A stretch of DNA of 64,000 bases from Shewanella psychromarinicola (GCF_003855155.1 NZ_CP034073.1:1612001-1676000); one strand, 5' to 3'; positions 53,036 through 62,228 are shown, counted from the first letter of the stretch. Made by a program: numbers and translations. Notes: generated by a model from the sequence alone, not told the origin.

Positions 53036-53452
53036 TTAATAGTCAGATTTATTTTGGCGCATCGCTTTGGTGGCACCGCGTTGTTTTTTGGTTTCAATGC
53101 GTCGCGTTTGGCTGCCTTTTGTTGCTCTAGTCGGGATACGTTTTTTTTGAACAATACCAACACCTTTTACCAGCTCAATAAATTGTTCCAGTGCCGTTTG
53201 ACGGTTAAAGTCTTGGCTGCGTGATTGCTGACATTTTATAATGACTTTGCCGCTTTTAGTAATGCGATGATCGGCTTTTTCAAGCAGCTTTTGTTGATAA
53301 AATTCGGGTAACGATGATGAGGCAATATCAAAGCTGAGTTGAGCGGCGGTCGACACTTTATTGATATGTTGGCCACCCGCACCACTTGAGCGGACAAAGT
53401 GCCATTCAATTTCATTGTCTTGCAATATGACTCGTTGAGTAATTTGTATCAT
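53036..53452 (-). CDS. arfB: Alternative ribosome-rescue factor ArfB (peptidyl-tRNA hydrolase)
   Basis: A 138-residue protein. The GGQ motif stands in SSGAGGQHINKVSTA, followed by the compact release-factor fold and a basic C-terminal tail (TRRIETKKQRGATKAMRQNK) that enters the empty mRNA channel. It frees stalled ribosomes lacking a stop codon in the A site. Same size and tail as E. coli YaeJ. Single gene. Confidence 0.96.
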   Translation of the reverse strand: MIQITQRVILQDNEIEWHFVRSSGAGGQHINKVSTAAQLSFDIASSSLPEFYQQKLLEKADHRITKSGKVIIKCQQSRSQDFNRQTALEQFIELVKGVGIVQKKRIPTRATKGSQTRRIETKKQRGATKAMRQNKSDY

Positions 53453-53825
53453 TGGGTTGTGATAGCCCCCTTCATTGACTGTCGATAAACCTATCGTTGT
53501 GCTTAAATGTCGCTAAGGCATGAGTGTTGATGTTGGGTGATGTAGGTCTATTCTACCGCAGACGCGGAAAATTTTCAGAGTTGTCTTATGGTGATATCTG
53601 TGTTGATGTTTCAATGACCCGTTAGCCTTTAGCCGCGGGGGCGTTAACCCTTGGTCTTTAACTATGGGCTTTGAACTAAAAAGCCTGACTGGCCTCTGAG
53701 TTATTACATATTTAATGAAATGAATAGAATAGTTTTGCTATCATAAGCGCCATTGTCGCTTTACACGATAACATCACCGTATAAAGTCTGTTCTATGGCC
53801 TGATTATAAGGCTGGAGTTGCCGTT
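53453..53825. other. Intergenic region without recognisable gene
   Basis: 373 bases between divergent arfB and the SpoIIAA-like gene. I see only a likely promoter region near 53710-53760 (AT-rich) and nothing else. Confidence 0.4.
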
Positions 53826-54191
53826 ATGTTATGTCAAATCCCCGATATTACCAAGGGTGTCATTAGTTTATTTGTCAGCGGCCGTTTATCGGCCCAAGAT
53901 TACCGAAGCCGTTTACAGCCCGCCATTAAGAGTTATCGTAAAGACTGGGATCAAGTGTGTCTTTACATTGAAGCGGATGTGTTATTAGAAGGCTGGGAAT
54001 TTGCTTCATTAACCGGCAGTGGTGAAGTACAGTTACCTGCGTTTGATGCCTTAGTGTTTGTGGGCGGCCCTGATTGGGTCGGTAATGCTGTTAGGTTAAT
54101 GGGGCCGTTTATGCAAGGTGAAGTCGCCTGGTTTCCATTAGAACGTAAACAAGATGCGGTTACTTGGATCACCAAACGATCGCAATGTTAG
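53826..54191 (+). CDS. SpoIIAA-like (STAS-fold) protein
   Basis: A 121-residue soluble protein with the SpoIIAA-like pattern (GVISLFVSGRLSAQDYRSR, VCLYIEADVLLEGWEF, DWVGNAVRLMGPFMQGEVAWF). Members of this PF11964-type group are small, often lipid- or nucleotide-related, with no agreed role in gammaproteobacteria. It is followed 33 bases later by a small lipoprotein gene in the same direction. Confidence 0.85.
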   Translation: MLCQIPDITKGVISLFVSGRLSAQDYRSRLQPAIKSYRKDWDQVCLYIEADVLLEGWEFASLTGSGEVQLPAFDALVFVGGPDWVGNAVRLMGPFMQGEVAWFPLERKQDAVTWITKRSQC

Positions 54192-54224
54192 TATTGATGT
54201 TATTACTTTAGAACAGGATAGCTT

Positions 54225-54401
54225 ATGTCATTATCAAAATTATTTGCCGTATCAAGTGCGTTATTGTTAACCCTTAGTTTAACGGCATGTGCACCAGAAG
54301 TCGGTAGCGAAGCATGGTGTAAGCAGATGAAAGAAAAACAAAGTGGTGATTGGACTGCCAATGAAGCAGCCGATTATGCCAAATACTGCGTCTTTAAATA
54401 A
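54225..54401 (+). CDS. DUF3012 family small lipoprotein
   Basis: A 58-residue lipoprotein (lipobox SLTACA, Cys at residue 22). The mature part VGSEAWCKQMKEKQSGDWTA then NEAADYAKYCVF matches DUF3012; two Cys may form a disulfide. AGGATA precedes the ATG. It is probably in one transcript with the SpoIIAA-like gene. Function unknown. Confidence 0.85.
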   Translation: MSLSKLFAVSSALLLTLSLTACAPEVGSEAWCKQMKEKQSGDWTANEAADYAKYCVFK

Positions 54402-54425
54402 ATTTATATCTGGTTTTATTTAAAA

Positions 54426-54462
54426 CAGGGGCATTTGTTATTAAAATGCCCTATTTTAATTT
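54426..54462 (+). terminator. Terminator after the DUF3012 gene
   Basis: AGGGGCATTT pairs with AAAATGCCCT across a short AT loop and is followed by ATTTTAATTTT. Confidence 0.75.
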
Positions 54463-54921
54463 TCAGTTTTTTGCAATAGTACTAAATTAATATAAAGAAA
54501 AATAATCCTTAAAGTATACACCCTCTCGAGATTTTCCTTTGTTAGCACTTGTACATAACCCTTCTAATTAATTTAATGTTCATCTTTAAATATGATAAGC
54601 AGTACATTCTGGCTATTTAAGCTATTTAAGCTATTTAAATGAATATTATTATTATTCTAATAACTTTTTGGTTGTTATTTATTGATTTTAATATTTTTAA
54701 GTAATATAAACACAAAAAATTGAATAAACATTGATCAGTTTGTTTGATATTTATTCTATTTTTTAGTGCCACCAAATTCATTGGATAATAAGTGATGTTA
54801 ATGTGAGCCAAACCACTTCTCATTAATAATAATTAATGTATATTGAGCGAATCGCTAGAAACAAATCTCTGTTATATCTTTATGTATTTTAAAGGTTTAT
54901 AAACTATTTAGGATGGAATTT
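54463..54921. other. AT-rich region upstream of the envelope operon
   Basis: A 459-base stretch, markedly more AT-rich than its left neighbours, with a short repeat (CTATTTAAG three times at about 54612). No gene is recognised. The operon promoter must lie here; such composition in an acquired region is a typical H-NS target, which is inference. Confidence 0.5.
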
Positions 54922-55995
54922 ATGAAGAAAGGACTCTTTGCGGCAACTGTCGCATGTGCAATATTATCTGGTTGCGTTAGTATCGAAAAAACCATTAATG
55001 ATAGCATGAAGACTTTAACTAACGCATTTAGTACACCTCAAATTCCAGTATCTGAATTAAAACCAGCACGAGAATCTAGCGCAAAAAACATGAAGCGTAT
55101 TGCGGTGATTCATGATCAACGCAGGCCTACGGGTGGTTCAATTCTAGAGACCAACCTTACCAACATTAAACTTAATAACTCCCCATACTTCACTTTAGTC
55201 GAGCGTTCTCAAATTGATGCTATTGTTAAAGAACAAAAGTTGAATGATGGCATATTAACTAATTCAGCGACTCGTATTAAATTAGGTAAGTTAACGGGTG
55301 CTGATACATTAATCAATGCAGGTTACTCTACTACAGTTGATTCATCTCGTTATTCAGAAAAAAGAAGTGAATGTACGGAAAAAGGTGATAATTGGTATAA
55401 GTGTAAAAAAAGTCGAAAATATACCGTTAGTTGTACCAAAAAAACTGCTGTTGTTATCTTGGAACCGAAAGCGGTTTCTGTAGAGTCTGGTCAAATTATA
55501 TTTTCAAACCATTATAGCGAAATTGCTGAGAGTAAGGTGTGTAATGATTCTAACGATGCACAACCAACAGATGAAGAATTAGTTGGCAGAGCTTTGGCTC
55601 GAGTTACTCATGAATTAAAAATTGATTTAGCGCCATTTACATTAACAACTGATGTCGACCTTATGGATGACGACAATTCTGACATGCCTGATGATGCTGA
55701 AAAAATGTTTGATATGGGCATTGAATTTACACAAGAAGGTATGTATAAAAATGCCTGTCAAATGTTTGCTAAAGCACAAACTAAATATTCATCATCTATT
55801 GCAATCACCTATAACAATGCAGTTTGTGCAGAGTTTCTAGCGGATGTTGAAATGGCTGACGCTTTCTATTCTAAAGCAACAACTATGACTGATGAAATTG
55901 ATGAATTGAAATTAGTTATGGAAGGTGAAACCCGTATTAAACAACGCTTAATTGATACGGAAGTGTTGAATAAGATAATCACAGAGCGTTTGTAA
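54922..55995 (+). CDS. CsgG-like lipoprotein with TPR-like C-terminus
   Basis: A protein of 357 residues from the ATG at 54922 (AGGA eight bases ahead; an ATG at 54913 lacks spacing). The lipobox is ILSGCV. Residues about 55-220 have the CsgG/LpoB-like pattern: KRIAVIHDQRRPTGGS, SPYFTLVERSQIDAIVKEQ and LGKLTGADTLINAGYS. An insert holds several Cys (RSECTEKGDNWYKCKKSRKY and VSCTKK). The C-terminal 110 residues form TPR-like helices (MFDMGIEFTQEGMYKNACQM). CsgG forms an outer-membrane export pore; LpoB activates cell-wall synthases. Which role applies is not decided. First gene of a five-gene operon. Confidence 0.78.
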   Translation: MKKGLFAATVACAILSGCVSIEKTINDSMKTLTNAFSTPQIPVSELKPARESSAKNMKRIAVIHDQRRPTGGSILETNLTNIKLNNSPYFTLVERSQIDAIVKEQKLNDGILTNSATRIKLGKLTGADTLINAGYSTTVDSSRYSEKRSECTEKGDNWYKCKKSRKYTVSCTKKTAVVILEPKAVSVESGQIIFSNHYSEIAESKVCNDSNDAQPTDEELVGRALARVTHELKIDLAPFTLTTDVDLMDDDNSDMPDDAEKMFDMGIEFTQEGMYKNACQMFAKAQTKYSSSIAITYNNAVCAEFLADVEMADAFYSKATTMTDEIDELKLVMEGETRIKQRLIDTEVLNKIITERL

Positions 55996-55997
55996 TA

Positions 55998-56849
55998 ATG
56001 GTTTCCTTTATTAATAAAGCACGACATCGTCGTGCTTTAAGTCTATCTATATTAACATTGGTTTTGGTTTGGCCGACGTCAGTAGTCGCTTGCAGCTGTG
56101 CTCAATATTATGCAGAACGCCCTCAGCCTGATTGGGTTACCTCCCAAACAGCTGATGGAATAACCTATATTGCAGCTGGGTCATCATTGTGTACGGGCCT
56201 CAAAAATTTAGATGAACGAAGAGTGGATAATGACGCTAGAGCGTCACTGACCAAAATGTTAAACACTTCGGTATCTACTCGCGAGAAAACATCTATTGGT
56301 GCAGTTGGTGATGCGGGTTACTCACGATATAAATCAAATACTGAATTAACAAGTGAACACATCTTAAAAAATGCCACTATTTTTGAGCGTTGGACTGATA
56401 ATCAAAACTGTATTGTTTATGCAGGGATTATGTTAAAACAAGCTGATCTCGATAAAGGTAAAACTGAACAACTAGAGGCACAGCAACAGCAGTTGGTGGC
56501 CCAAAATGCTTGTGTTGAAAGTTCTGGTGAGAATCGAGTCCATGTTAAAGAATGGATGATTGAACGCTTGTTACAGCAAGGGTTCGCATTTAATCCAGAC
56601 AAAACTTGTCAGGTAAAATATAGGCTTACGAGTAAGATTGTCAGTGCGCGTATCGATATGGTTAAAAATAATCTTATCGTTAAAGTGAGCAGAAATAATC
56701 AACCTATTTGGCATAAGACCTATTCAGGTAAAGCCATGAGTTACAGTCAAAGAAGCCGAAGTGAATTAACTCAATTAGCAATAAGCGACAGTTTAGATAG
56801 TTTCTTTGTTGATTTATCTTCGCTAAAACATAAAAAAATTACTCCATGA
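55998..56849 (+). CDS. LPP20-domain exported protein, envelope operon
   Basis: A 283-residue protein with an N-terminal signal (SLSILTLVLVWPTSVVACSC) that may be lipidated at the first Cys. It then has PQPDWVTS, a block like the P-x-WV start of LPP20 proteins, and DNDARASLTKMLNTSVSTRE. A coiled Gln-rich stretch (QLEAQQQQLVAQNACVES) and a C-terminal domain follow. The start lies two bases after the previous stop, so translation is coupled. Localised to the envelope; function unknown. Confidence 0.7.
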   Translation: MVSFINKARHRRALSLSILTLVLVWPTSVVACSCAQYYAERPQPDWVTSQTADGITYIAAGSSLCTGLKNLDERRVDNDARASLTKMLNTSVSTREKTSIGAVGDAGYSRYKSNTELTSEHILKNATIFERWTDNQNCIVYAGIMLKQADLDKGKTEQLEAQQQQLVAQNACVESSGENRVHVKEWMIERLLQQGFAFNPDKTCQVKYRLTSKIVSARIDMVKNNLIVKVSRNNQPIWHKTYSGKAMSYSQRSRSELTQLAISDSLDSFFVDLSSLKHKKITP

Positions 56850-57655
56850 CCAAGATGAAAAAAGCGGTAGCGCAGTTACTTACGGGTTCGACCATAGAAG
56901 AAGATGAAGGCCAAGTTGGTTTTTTTGCCAAAATGTCTCGTTTATTTATCTATATTGCATTTATTTTAATGGGGTTAGGTAATTGGTCTGATACTAAAGA
57001 GTTAATCACCGAAGGTTATCAAGGGTTTATTACTCATTTTACTGACAGAGTAGAACAAAAATCGCTTAATACCATCAGAGTGGGTAATTATCTAGCACAT
57101 GTTGAAGCCAACATTGGTATGCCAACGATAATAAAAAGCTCAAGCATCAATAGCGCTTTAAAGTATCGATACTATAAACAAGATAAGTACTTACTAACTT
57201 TAATTACAGAGCAGCAAAGAGTCTCTGGCGTTGTGGTTCATAGTTTATTTAATGACAGCGTAATATTAGATCGCTTTGCGCCGCAAATCCCCTTTACGGA
57301 CTTACATTTGCTAACCGATAGTATTGAATCAATTACGCAGCGAAGTAATGACTTTTTCTTTGATAGTAATAATTTAATTTACTTTATGACCACCACAGGT
57401 CTTGGTGCTGCTGGGATGCAGTTACAACTAACGGCTGGTTTTACAGAGTATGACGGACAACAAGATCATTTCAAATCTACTTTAGATGAATTAGGCCAGG
57501 TGTTGATGTTAGATGAAACTGAAAAGGTAGCACCGTTAGCTAAAAAACTCACAGTACAAGCCGCTAATTTTTATGCTGTATATGAGATAGATGAGCAAAT
57601 TATTGCCGACAGTTTATTAACTCGCTATGAATTTAATGCTTATTTCAAGGATTGA
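56846..57655 (+). CDS. Membrane-anchored protein of the envelope operon (ETEC_3214-like, tentative)
   Basis: A 269-residue protein. Residues 1-20 are cytosolic, one membrane helix lies at about 30-46 (LFIYIAFILMGLGNW) and the rest is periplasmic. No catalytic motif is seen. I tentatively associate it with the family named after ETEC_3214, from memory. It overlaps the previous stop by four bases (ATGA), so it is translated with it. As the only inner-membrane component of the operon it may anchor the assembly. Confidence 0.6.
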   Translation: MTKMKKAVAQLLTGSTIEEDEGQVGFFAKMSRLFIYIAFILMGLGNWSDTKELITEGYQGFITHFTDRVEQKSLNTIRVGNYLAHVEANIGMPTIIKSSSINSALKYRYYKQDKYLLTLITEQQRVSGVVVHSLFNDSVILDRFAPQIPFTDLHLLTDSIESITQRSNDFFFDSNNLIYFMTTTGLGAAGMQLQLTAGFTEYDGQQDHFKSTLDELGQVLMLDETEKVAPLAKKLTVQAANFYAVYEIDEQIIADSLLTRYEFNAYFKD

Positions 57656-57677
57656 TGTTTTCAAAGGATGAAGAAAC

Positions 57678-59036
57678 ATGGGCAAACGTGTGATATTAAA
57701 TAAAGCCAAACCGATTCTAATAAGCCTTTGCTTTATTGGTGTTGGCTTATCTGTCGGCTCACTGGTTGATGCTGCAGATAGTGATTTTGAGAAATTTAAA
57801 CAACAGCGTAAAGCTGAGGTTTCACAATTTAATCAATCTAAAAAAGCGGAATTTAAAAAATTCCGTGATGAGTACTTAGCTGAGTATGACGCCTACCGTG
57901 GTGAATTGCTGAAATTTTGGAGTGTACCAGAACAAAGCTCTTCCGAAGTAGAAGTTATTTATACACAAGATAAACAGACGCGCGTTAAAATTGATGCGTT
58001 AACTCAACAAGTGGTCATCGAAAATCTAACTGATGAAGTTATAGATCAAGACGTTATTATTAGTAAGTTGAAAGCCGACCCTAATACTCGCGTTTTATTA
58101 ACCAATATAAATAACCAAGCTTCGCTAACAGATGAAAAAAATATTGTTAATACGTTAATTGACCAACCTTCAGAAGTCGTGGCAGAAAAAGTCATTAACG
58201 AACAAATTGATACGCAACAGCAACAAATGCTGTCACAGCTTGATGTGCAACAAAGTATTGAAGAAATAGAGATAGAAATTGCGGCTAAAGTTACCCCTAG
58301 CAAGGCTAAATCTCTTGAGATAAAAAGTAAACTCAAGCAAGTTAACGAGATTAATAAGCAATCTCAAAAACGTAAAAAAATAGCCGATAAGCAAGTTGAG
58401 GCATTAGTTAAAATCAATCCTACGTATAAAAAAACTCAAGTAAATACCATGCGTTTACCTGAAGATTATTTGTACAAATTATCCAAGGATTATTTAAGTT
58501 TCTATCAAAAGCAATCTTCAGAAATGAATATTCCCTTATCGTTATTACTTGCTATTTCATATGCTGAATCAACTTTTGACCCAAAAGCAAAATCTCATAT
58601 TCCTGCATTTGGATTAATGCAAATTGTGCCAAGATCTGCAGGTATGGATGTTGCTAGAAAGTTTTATCGTAAAAATCAAGCTCCAACTTCGATAGAGCTG
58701 TATCAGCCTAATATTAACATTCGTTACGGCGCGGGTTATTTGTCCATTTTAAATGAACAATACCTTGATGGTATTGACGATCCAACAAGCAGGCAATATT
58801 GCGTTATAGCCGCTTACAATACTGGCGCAGGTAATATTGCAAAAACCTTTAATGGTGGAAATAATCGCTCTATAAAGCAGGCTTATAGCAAGATTAATGC
58901 GTTATCGCCCGATCAAGTCTATAGCAAATTAATGAAGCGTTTACCTTACCCCGAAACTCAAAAGTATTTAGCCAAAGTGTCTAAACTTGAAGCTAAATAT
59001 CAACATCAAATTAATCAATGGAATTTATCCGAATAA
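57678..59036 (+). CDS. MltC-like lytic transglycosylase, not lipidated
   Basis: A 452-residue exported protein (signal cleaved near VDAAD). It has no lipobox, unlike MltC. The N-terminal domain (FKQQRKAEVSQFNQSKKAEF, then FKKFRDEYLAEYDAYRGEL) is the MltC-type DUF3393 domain. A charged helical spacer of about 150 residues follows. The C-terminal SLT domain has the catalytic Glu in LAISYAESTFDPKAKSH, then FGLMQIVPRSAGMD and VIAAYNTGAGNIAKTFNGG. It would cut peptidoglycan glycan strands, opening the wall for an envelope-spanning structure. AAGGATG site before the ATG. Confidence 0.9.
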   Translation: MGKRVILNKAKPILISLCFIGVGLSVGSLVDAADSDFEKFKQQRKAEVSQFNQSKKAEFKKFRDEYLAEYDAYRGELLKFWSVPEQSSSEVEVIYTQDKQTRVKIDALTQQVVIENLTDEVIDQDVIISKLKADPNTRVLLTNINNQASLTDEKNIVNTLIDQPSEVVAEKVINEQIDTQQQQMLSQLDVQQSIEEIEIEIAAKVTPSKAKSLEIKSKLKQVNEINKQSQKRKKIADKQVEALVKINPTYKKTQVNTMRLPEDYLYKLSKDYLSFYQKQSSEMNIPLSLLLAISYAESTFDPKAKSHIPAFGLMQIVPRSAGMDVARKFYRKNQAPTSIELYQPNINIRYGAGYLSILNEQYLDGIDDPTSRQYCVIAAYNTGAGNIAKTFNGGNNRSIKQAYSKINALSPDQVYSKLMKRLPYPETQKYLAKVSKLEAKYQHQINQWNLSE

Positions 59037-59043
59037 GGGAATA

Positions 59044-59622
59044 ATGATGAAAAAAGTGCTACTAATTTCTGCATCTGTTTTAATGCTAGCGGCTTGTAAC
59101 AGTACGCCTCAATCACAATCTACATCTCTTGCGGACAATGATTCAGTGCCAAGTTGGGTATTTATGCCAACAAGTGAAAAAGGCTTAGCTTCTTCAAGTT
59201 GTGTTGCTTGGGGTGGGAATATGTCGGCAGCAAGAGCTCAAGCCATTGCCAATGCTAAAGCGGACCTTGCGCTACAAATTGAAACTCGTGCAAAAGTCAT
59301 GGATAAAACCATGAACTCACAATCTCAACAAGGTACTGAAGTTCAGAATAAATCGACGTTTAGTCAAGTGAGTAAACAAGTAGCCGAGCAAAGTTTAATT
59401 GGTGCCATTCCAAAAGAAGTGGCTTTTGCCTTAATCGATAATCAGAAACAACTTTGTGCATTGGTTGAGATGGAAAATACCCAACCCTTATTTGATAACT
59501 TATTGGCTTCCGCTGGTGTGTCGCTAGACCCGTCTTTAGAAGCGAATTTATACAAAGATTTTCGCACTACAAAAATTACTGAAGAGCTACAGGCTGAGTT
59601 GTCTGGAAAAGAATTTGACTAA
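59044..59622 (+). CDS. LPP20-family lipoprotein
   Basis: A protein of 192 residues from the first of two adjacent ATGs (59044 and 59047, AAGGG upstream). The frame overlaps the end of the previous gene further up, but that start has no signal. The lipobox is LMLAACNS. The core SARAQAIANAKADLALQIET with VPSWVFMP before it is the LPP20 signature. It ends the operon, seven bases after the transglycosylase stop. LPP20 proteins sit in outer membranes; several are flagellar or surface-associated. Function here unknown. Confidence 0.85.
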   Translation: MMKKVLLISASVLMLAACNSTPQSQSTSLADNDSVPSWVFMPTSEKGLASSSCVAWGGNMSAARAQAIANAKADLALQIETRAKVMDKTMNSQSQQGTEVQNKSTFSQVSKQVAEQSLIGAIPKEVAFALIDNQKQLCALVEMENTQPLFDNLLASAGVSLDPSLEANLYKDFRTTKITEELQAELSGKEFD

Positions 59623-59683
59623 AATTATCTGTTAAATAGGCCTGTAAATCAGTTAATTTATTGTTTTATACCTTTATAAATTA

Positions 59684-60143
59684 GGGGGCTGTTGATCTTT
59701 GTTTGAATTTTGTGCGAAGAAGGTAATCTCGTATAGTTCACTTCGCCAAAAACAAATACAACGAGATTACCATGCCCCGATTAATGCTTGCTGATGAGAT
59801 GTGGTCGAAGCTAAAAGCTATTCTGCTTGACGATAGCGTTTATAACAAGCGAGAGCATAGATATACGATGGAAGGGAGCCTCTATTGATTGCGTGTCGGC
59901 TGTCCTTGGCGCGATTTACCTGAATATTTTGGCTTATGGAATACGGTTTACCGTCGTTTTTTACTGTGGTCAAGAAAAGGTATTTTACTCAGATTGTTCA
60001 AGGCATTATCGACTGATAGCGATACAGCGTGGGAATGTCTTGAGGGGAGATATATTAAAGCACATCAACACAGTGTCGACGTGGCAATAACAGACCTATT
60101 GCAAGTCAATACAACACAGATAGCAGAACAACGAGCAGTTTGA
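59684..60143 (+). mobile_element. Truncated IS5-family insertion sequence
   Basis: The left end GGGGGCTGTTGATCTTT stands next to TA (59682-59683) and resembles the ends of the two MITE-like elements. A transposase frame follows. No matching right end is found before 60200, so the 3' part is lost. It marks the right border of the AT-rich envelope operon. Confidence 0.8.
59772..60143 (+). pseudogene. IS5-family transposase fragment with in-frame stop
   Basis: Translation gives MPRLMLADEMWSKLKAILLD and further to MEGSLY, a TGA at 59886-59888, then in the same frame RVGCPWRDLPEYFGLWNTVY, LLWSRKGILLRLF and GRYIKAHQHS. These are the first-frame blocks of IS5 (IS427-type) transposases; the catalytic second half is missing. 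An unrelated short tail ends at 60143. Confidence 0.9.
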
Positions 60144-60144
60144 T

Positions 60145-60172
60145 AAACGTTTATTATTTCAAGTTGAGGTTT
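60145..60172 (+). repeat. Copy of short intergenic repeat beside the IS5 remnant
   Basis: TAAACGTTTATTATTTCAAG then TTGAGGTTT matches the copy at 4631-4659 over its first half and the general motif over the second. It starts where the transposase remnant ends, so it may mark the deletion point. Confidence 0.5.
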
Positions 60173-60322
60173 CTTAGCAAAGAATAGGTTACAGGGGCAA
60201 AATCTTGTGTAAACTATTCTAGATTTTAATAAAAAGTGTGTATCATTACACTTTGTTGTTGTGGATTTCTCGTTGCTCAGGATTCTTTTATATTGTTGTC
60301 CAATTTACTTTCTCGCTTTTCA

Positions 60323-60733
60323 ATGGCTGGGATATCAAGATTACTAATTGCTATTGTGTTACTGCAATTTATGGGCGCCAATATGGGGGCGCATCAACTG
60401 CATGTGGGCAACAGCAACGAAGAGCAAAATAATCATTCACATCTGCAATTTACTACCGAAGTGATTACCCTTGCTGAATGTGTAGACTGTGCTTGTGCGC
60501 TAGACGGTTCACGTATTCATTCAGCTAATGATGATCATCAGCATGCTAATAACATCACCGAGATTGAGCAAGTTGATATCTGCTTAGATTGTCAGTGTCA
60601 TGGTGGCCATGTGGCACTGGTGACGCTTGGTGATAATGTTATCCGTGAACATTTTCATGATGCTTATGGCAATGTTAGCTTGCACTATATGGCGCCAGCG
60701 CCTTTCCCTGCTTATCGTCCTCCTACCGTTTAA
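60323..60733 (+). CDS. His/Cys-rich small exported protein of the metal-efflux locus
   Basis: A protein of 136 residues from the ATG at 60323; the frame is open upstream to a GTG at 60236. An N-terminal hydrophobic signal (MAGISRLLIAIVLLQFMGAN) is followed by a metal-ligand-rich body: ECVDCACALDGSRIHS, DDHQHANN, and DICLDCQCHGGHVA. No named family is recognised, but such proteins often precede czc/cus genes and probably bind or sense the metal in the periplasm. Next gene: the RND adaptor 180 bases on. Confidence 0.65.
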   Translation: MAGISRLLIAIVLLQFMGANMGAHQLHVGNSNEEQNNHSHLQFTTEVITLAECVDCACALDGSRIHSANDDHQHANNITEIEQVDICLDCQCHGGHVALVTLGDNVIREHFHDAYGNVSLHYMAPAPFPAYRPPTV

Positions 60734-60913
60734 TCCTTTTAAACACTTTTTTACTGTTTAGAACCCCCTCTTGATCCGCTCACATTGCGCCAATGAGTGC
60801 TGCTTTTGCATTCTATTATGACGTTATGTGAAGCTTTTAATGGCGGTGGCTAAACTTATTACCGTTGATGTCATATGTGGCTATCGACGGTCTAGATTGT
60901 TTTAGGATTAACC

Positions 60914-62212
60914 ATGAACACCAAATTAGTACCGCCTCTGTCTTTGCTGGCAGCATTAAATGCCAAATCTCTTGTGAATAATGCCGTGAGTCGTGTCGTG
61001 AGTAATACAGACACTCATGCTCAGTTAACAAGCCTGTTAAATCCCCTATTAAATGCTCGTAGCAATGCTCGTAGAAATAACCAAAGTAACTTAACTGTTT
61101 CTCGAGGATTATTGTTCGGCTCAGCGTTACTCGGTTCATTATTAATGTTATCTAGTTTGCCTGCTCAGGCAAGTAGTCAGCCAGCCGAAACTGACCACCA
61201 ACAGTCGTTACTAAGCTTAAATACTGAGCAGCGCCAATTAGCGGGGATAGAGGTGTCACAATTGAGTCTGCAAGCTTTTAATTTACAGGCTGTCGCTACC
61301 GCGCAATTAATCGTTGATAAAGATAAAACCATTACCATTGCACCGCAATTAGATATGCAGGTACTTAAGCGTCATGTGGTGCCTGGAGAGCAGGTGACAA
61401 AAGGCCAACCTTTGTTAACCATAGGCGGAGCGGAGATTGCTGCCGCCCAAGCGAACTACATTAATGCGGCGACGGAATGGGACCGAATAAAGCGCATGAG
61501 TCCTGGCACCATCAGTGCTAGCCAACGCATGCAAATCGAAGTGAATGCTGAGTTAAAACGGGCCATTTTAGAATCAATCATGATGACCCCAGCGCAAATT
61601 GCTGCGTTAGCCAAATCGCCGAGTTCGATTGGCCAGTTTCAGTTATTAGCTTCCATTAATGGCCGGGTACAACAAGATGTCGCGACCTTAGGCCAAGTGC
61701 TAATAGCGGGTACGCCTTTGATGCAACTGACAGATGAATCGTATTTATGGGTGGAGGCTGAGGTTACGCCTATGCAAGCGGATCAAGTCAATATGGGCAG
61801 CAATGTGTTGGTTCATGTTGGCAGTCGTACTCGTAATGGGGTCATTATTAGCCGCTCTCATGAAATTAATCCGCAAACCCGCACAGAACAAGTATTGGTG
61901 AGGATGGCTAATCCAGGCCATGAATTACATGCAGGTGAGTTTGCCGAATTATACCTAGCAGACGATCAGCAGGCGAAGTCTGCTGGTTTTATTGTGCCTG
62001 ATGCGGCCTTAACTCGCGGTGGTGATGGCGACTGGCAAGTGTTTGTTGAGCAAGAGGGTGGATTTAGCGCAGTAGAGGTCACTGTGGTTGAACGCCAACG
62101 TGGGTTGAGCTTTATTCGCGGTTTAGCTCCCCAAACACGAGTGGTTATTTCTGGGGCTTTTTTCTTAGCCTCAGAGCAAGCCAAAGCTGGTTTTGACATC
62201 CATAACCACTAA
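60914..62212 (+). CDS. Heavy-metal RND efflux periplasmic adaptor (CzcB/CusB type)
   Basis: A 432-residue membrane-fusion protein. The usual order is seen: barrel-sandwich strands (TIAPQLDMQVLKRHVVPGEQ), a short helical hairpin, LASINGRVQQDVATLGQVL, beta-barrel (LWVEAEVTPMQADQVNMGSN) and the membrane-proximal end GLAPQTRVVISGAFFLASE. It links the CzcA-type pump to an outer channel. The start is fixed by AGGA before the ATG; this leaves an unusual N-terminal tail of about 65 polar residues before the hydrophobic segment. No outer-membrane channel gene lies upstream. Confidence 0.92.
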   Translation: MNTKLVPPLSLLAALNAKSLVNNAVSRVVSNTDTHAQLTSLLNPLLNARSNARRNNQSNLTVSRGLLFGSALLGSLLMLSSLPAQASSQPAETDHQQSLLSLNTEQRQLAGIEVSQLSLQAFNLQAVATAQLIVDKDKTITIAPQLDMQVLKRHVVPGEQVTKGQPLLTIGGAEIAAAQANYINAATEWDRIKRMSPGTISASQRMQIEVNAELKRAILESIMMTPAQIAALAKSPSSIGQFQLLASINGRVQQDVATLGQVLIAGTPLMQLTDESYLWVEAEVTPMQADQVNMGSNVLVHVGSRTRNGVIISRSHEINPQTRTEQVLVRMANPGHELHAGEFAELYLADDQQAKSAGFIVPDAALTRGGDGDWQVFVEQEGGFSAVEVTVVERQRGLSFIRGLAPQTRVVISGAFFLASEQAKAGFDIHNH

Positions 62213-62228
62213 GCGCTAGGACATCATC

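Noticed and set aside
59886..59888. In-frame TGA of the IS5 transposase as programmed readthrough or selenocysteine
   Set aside because: The element is truncated and its right end is missing, so a disabling stop is the simple reading; no SECIS-like structure was noticed.
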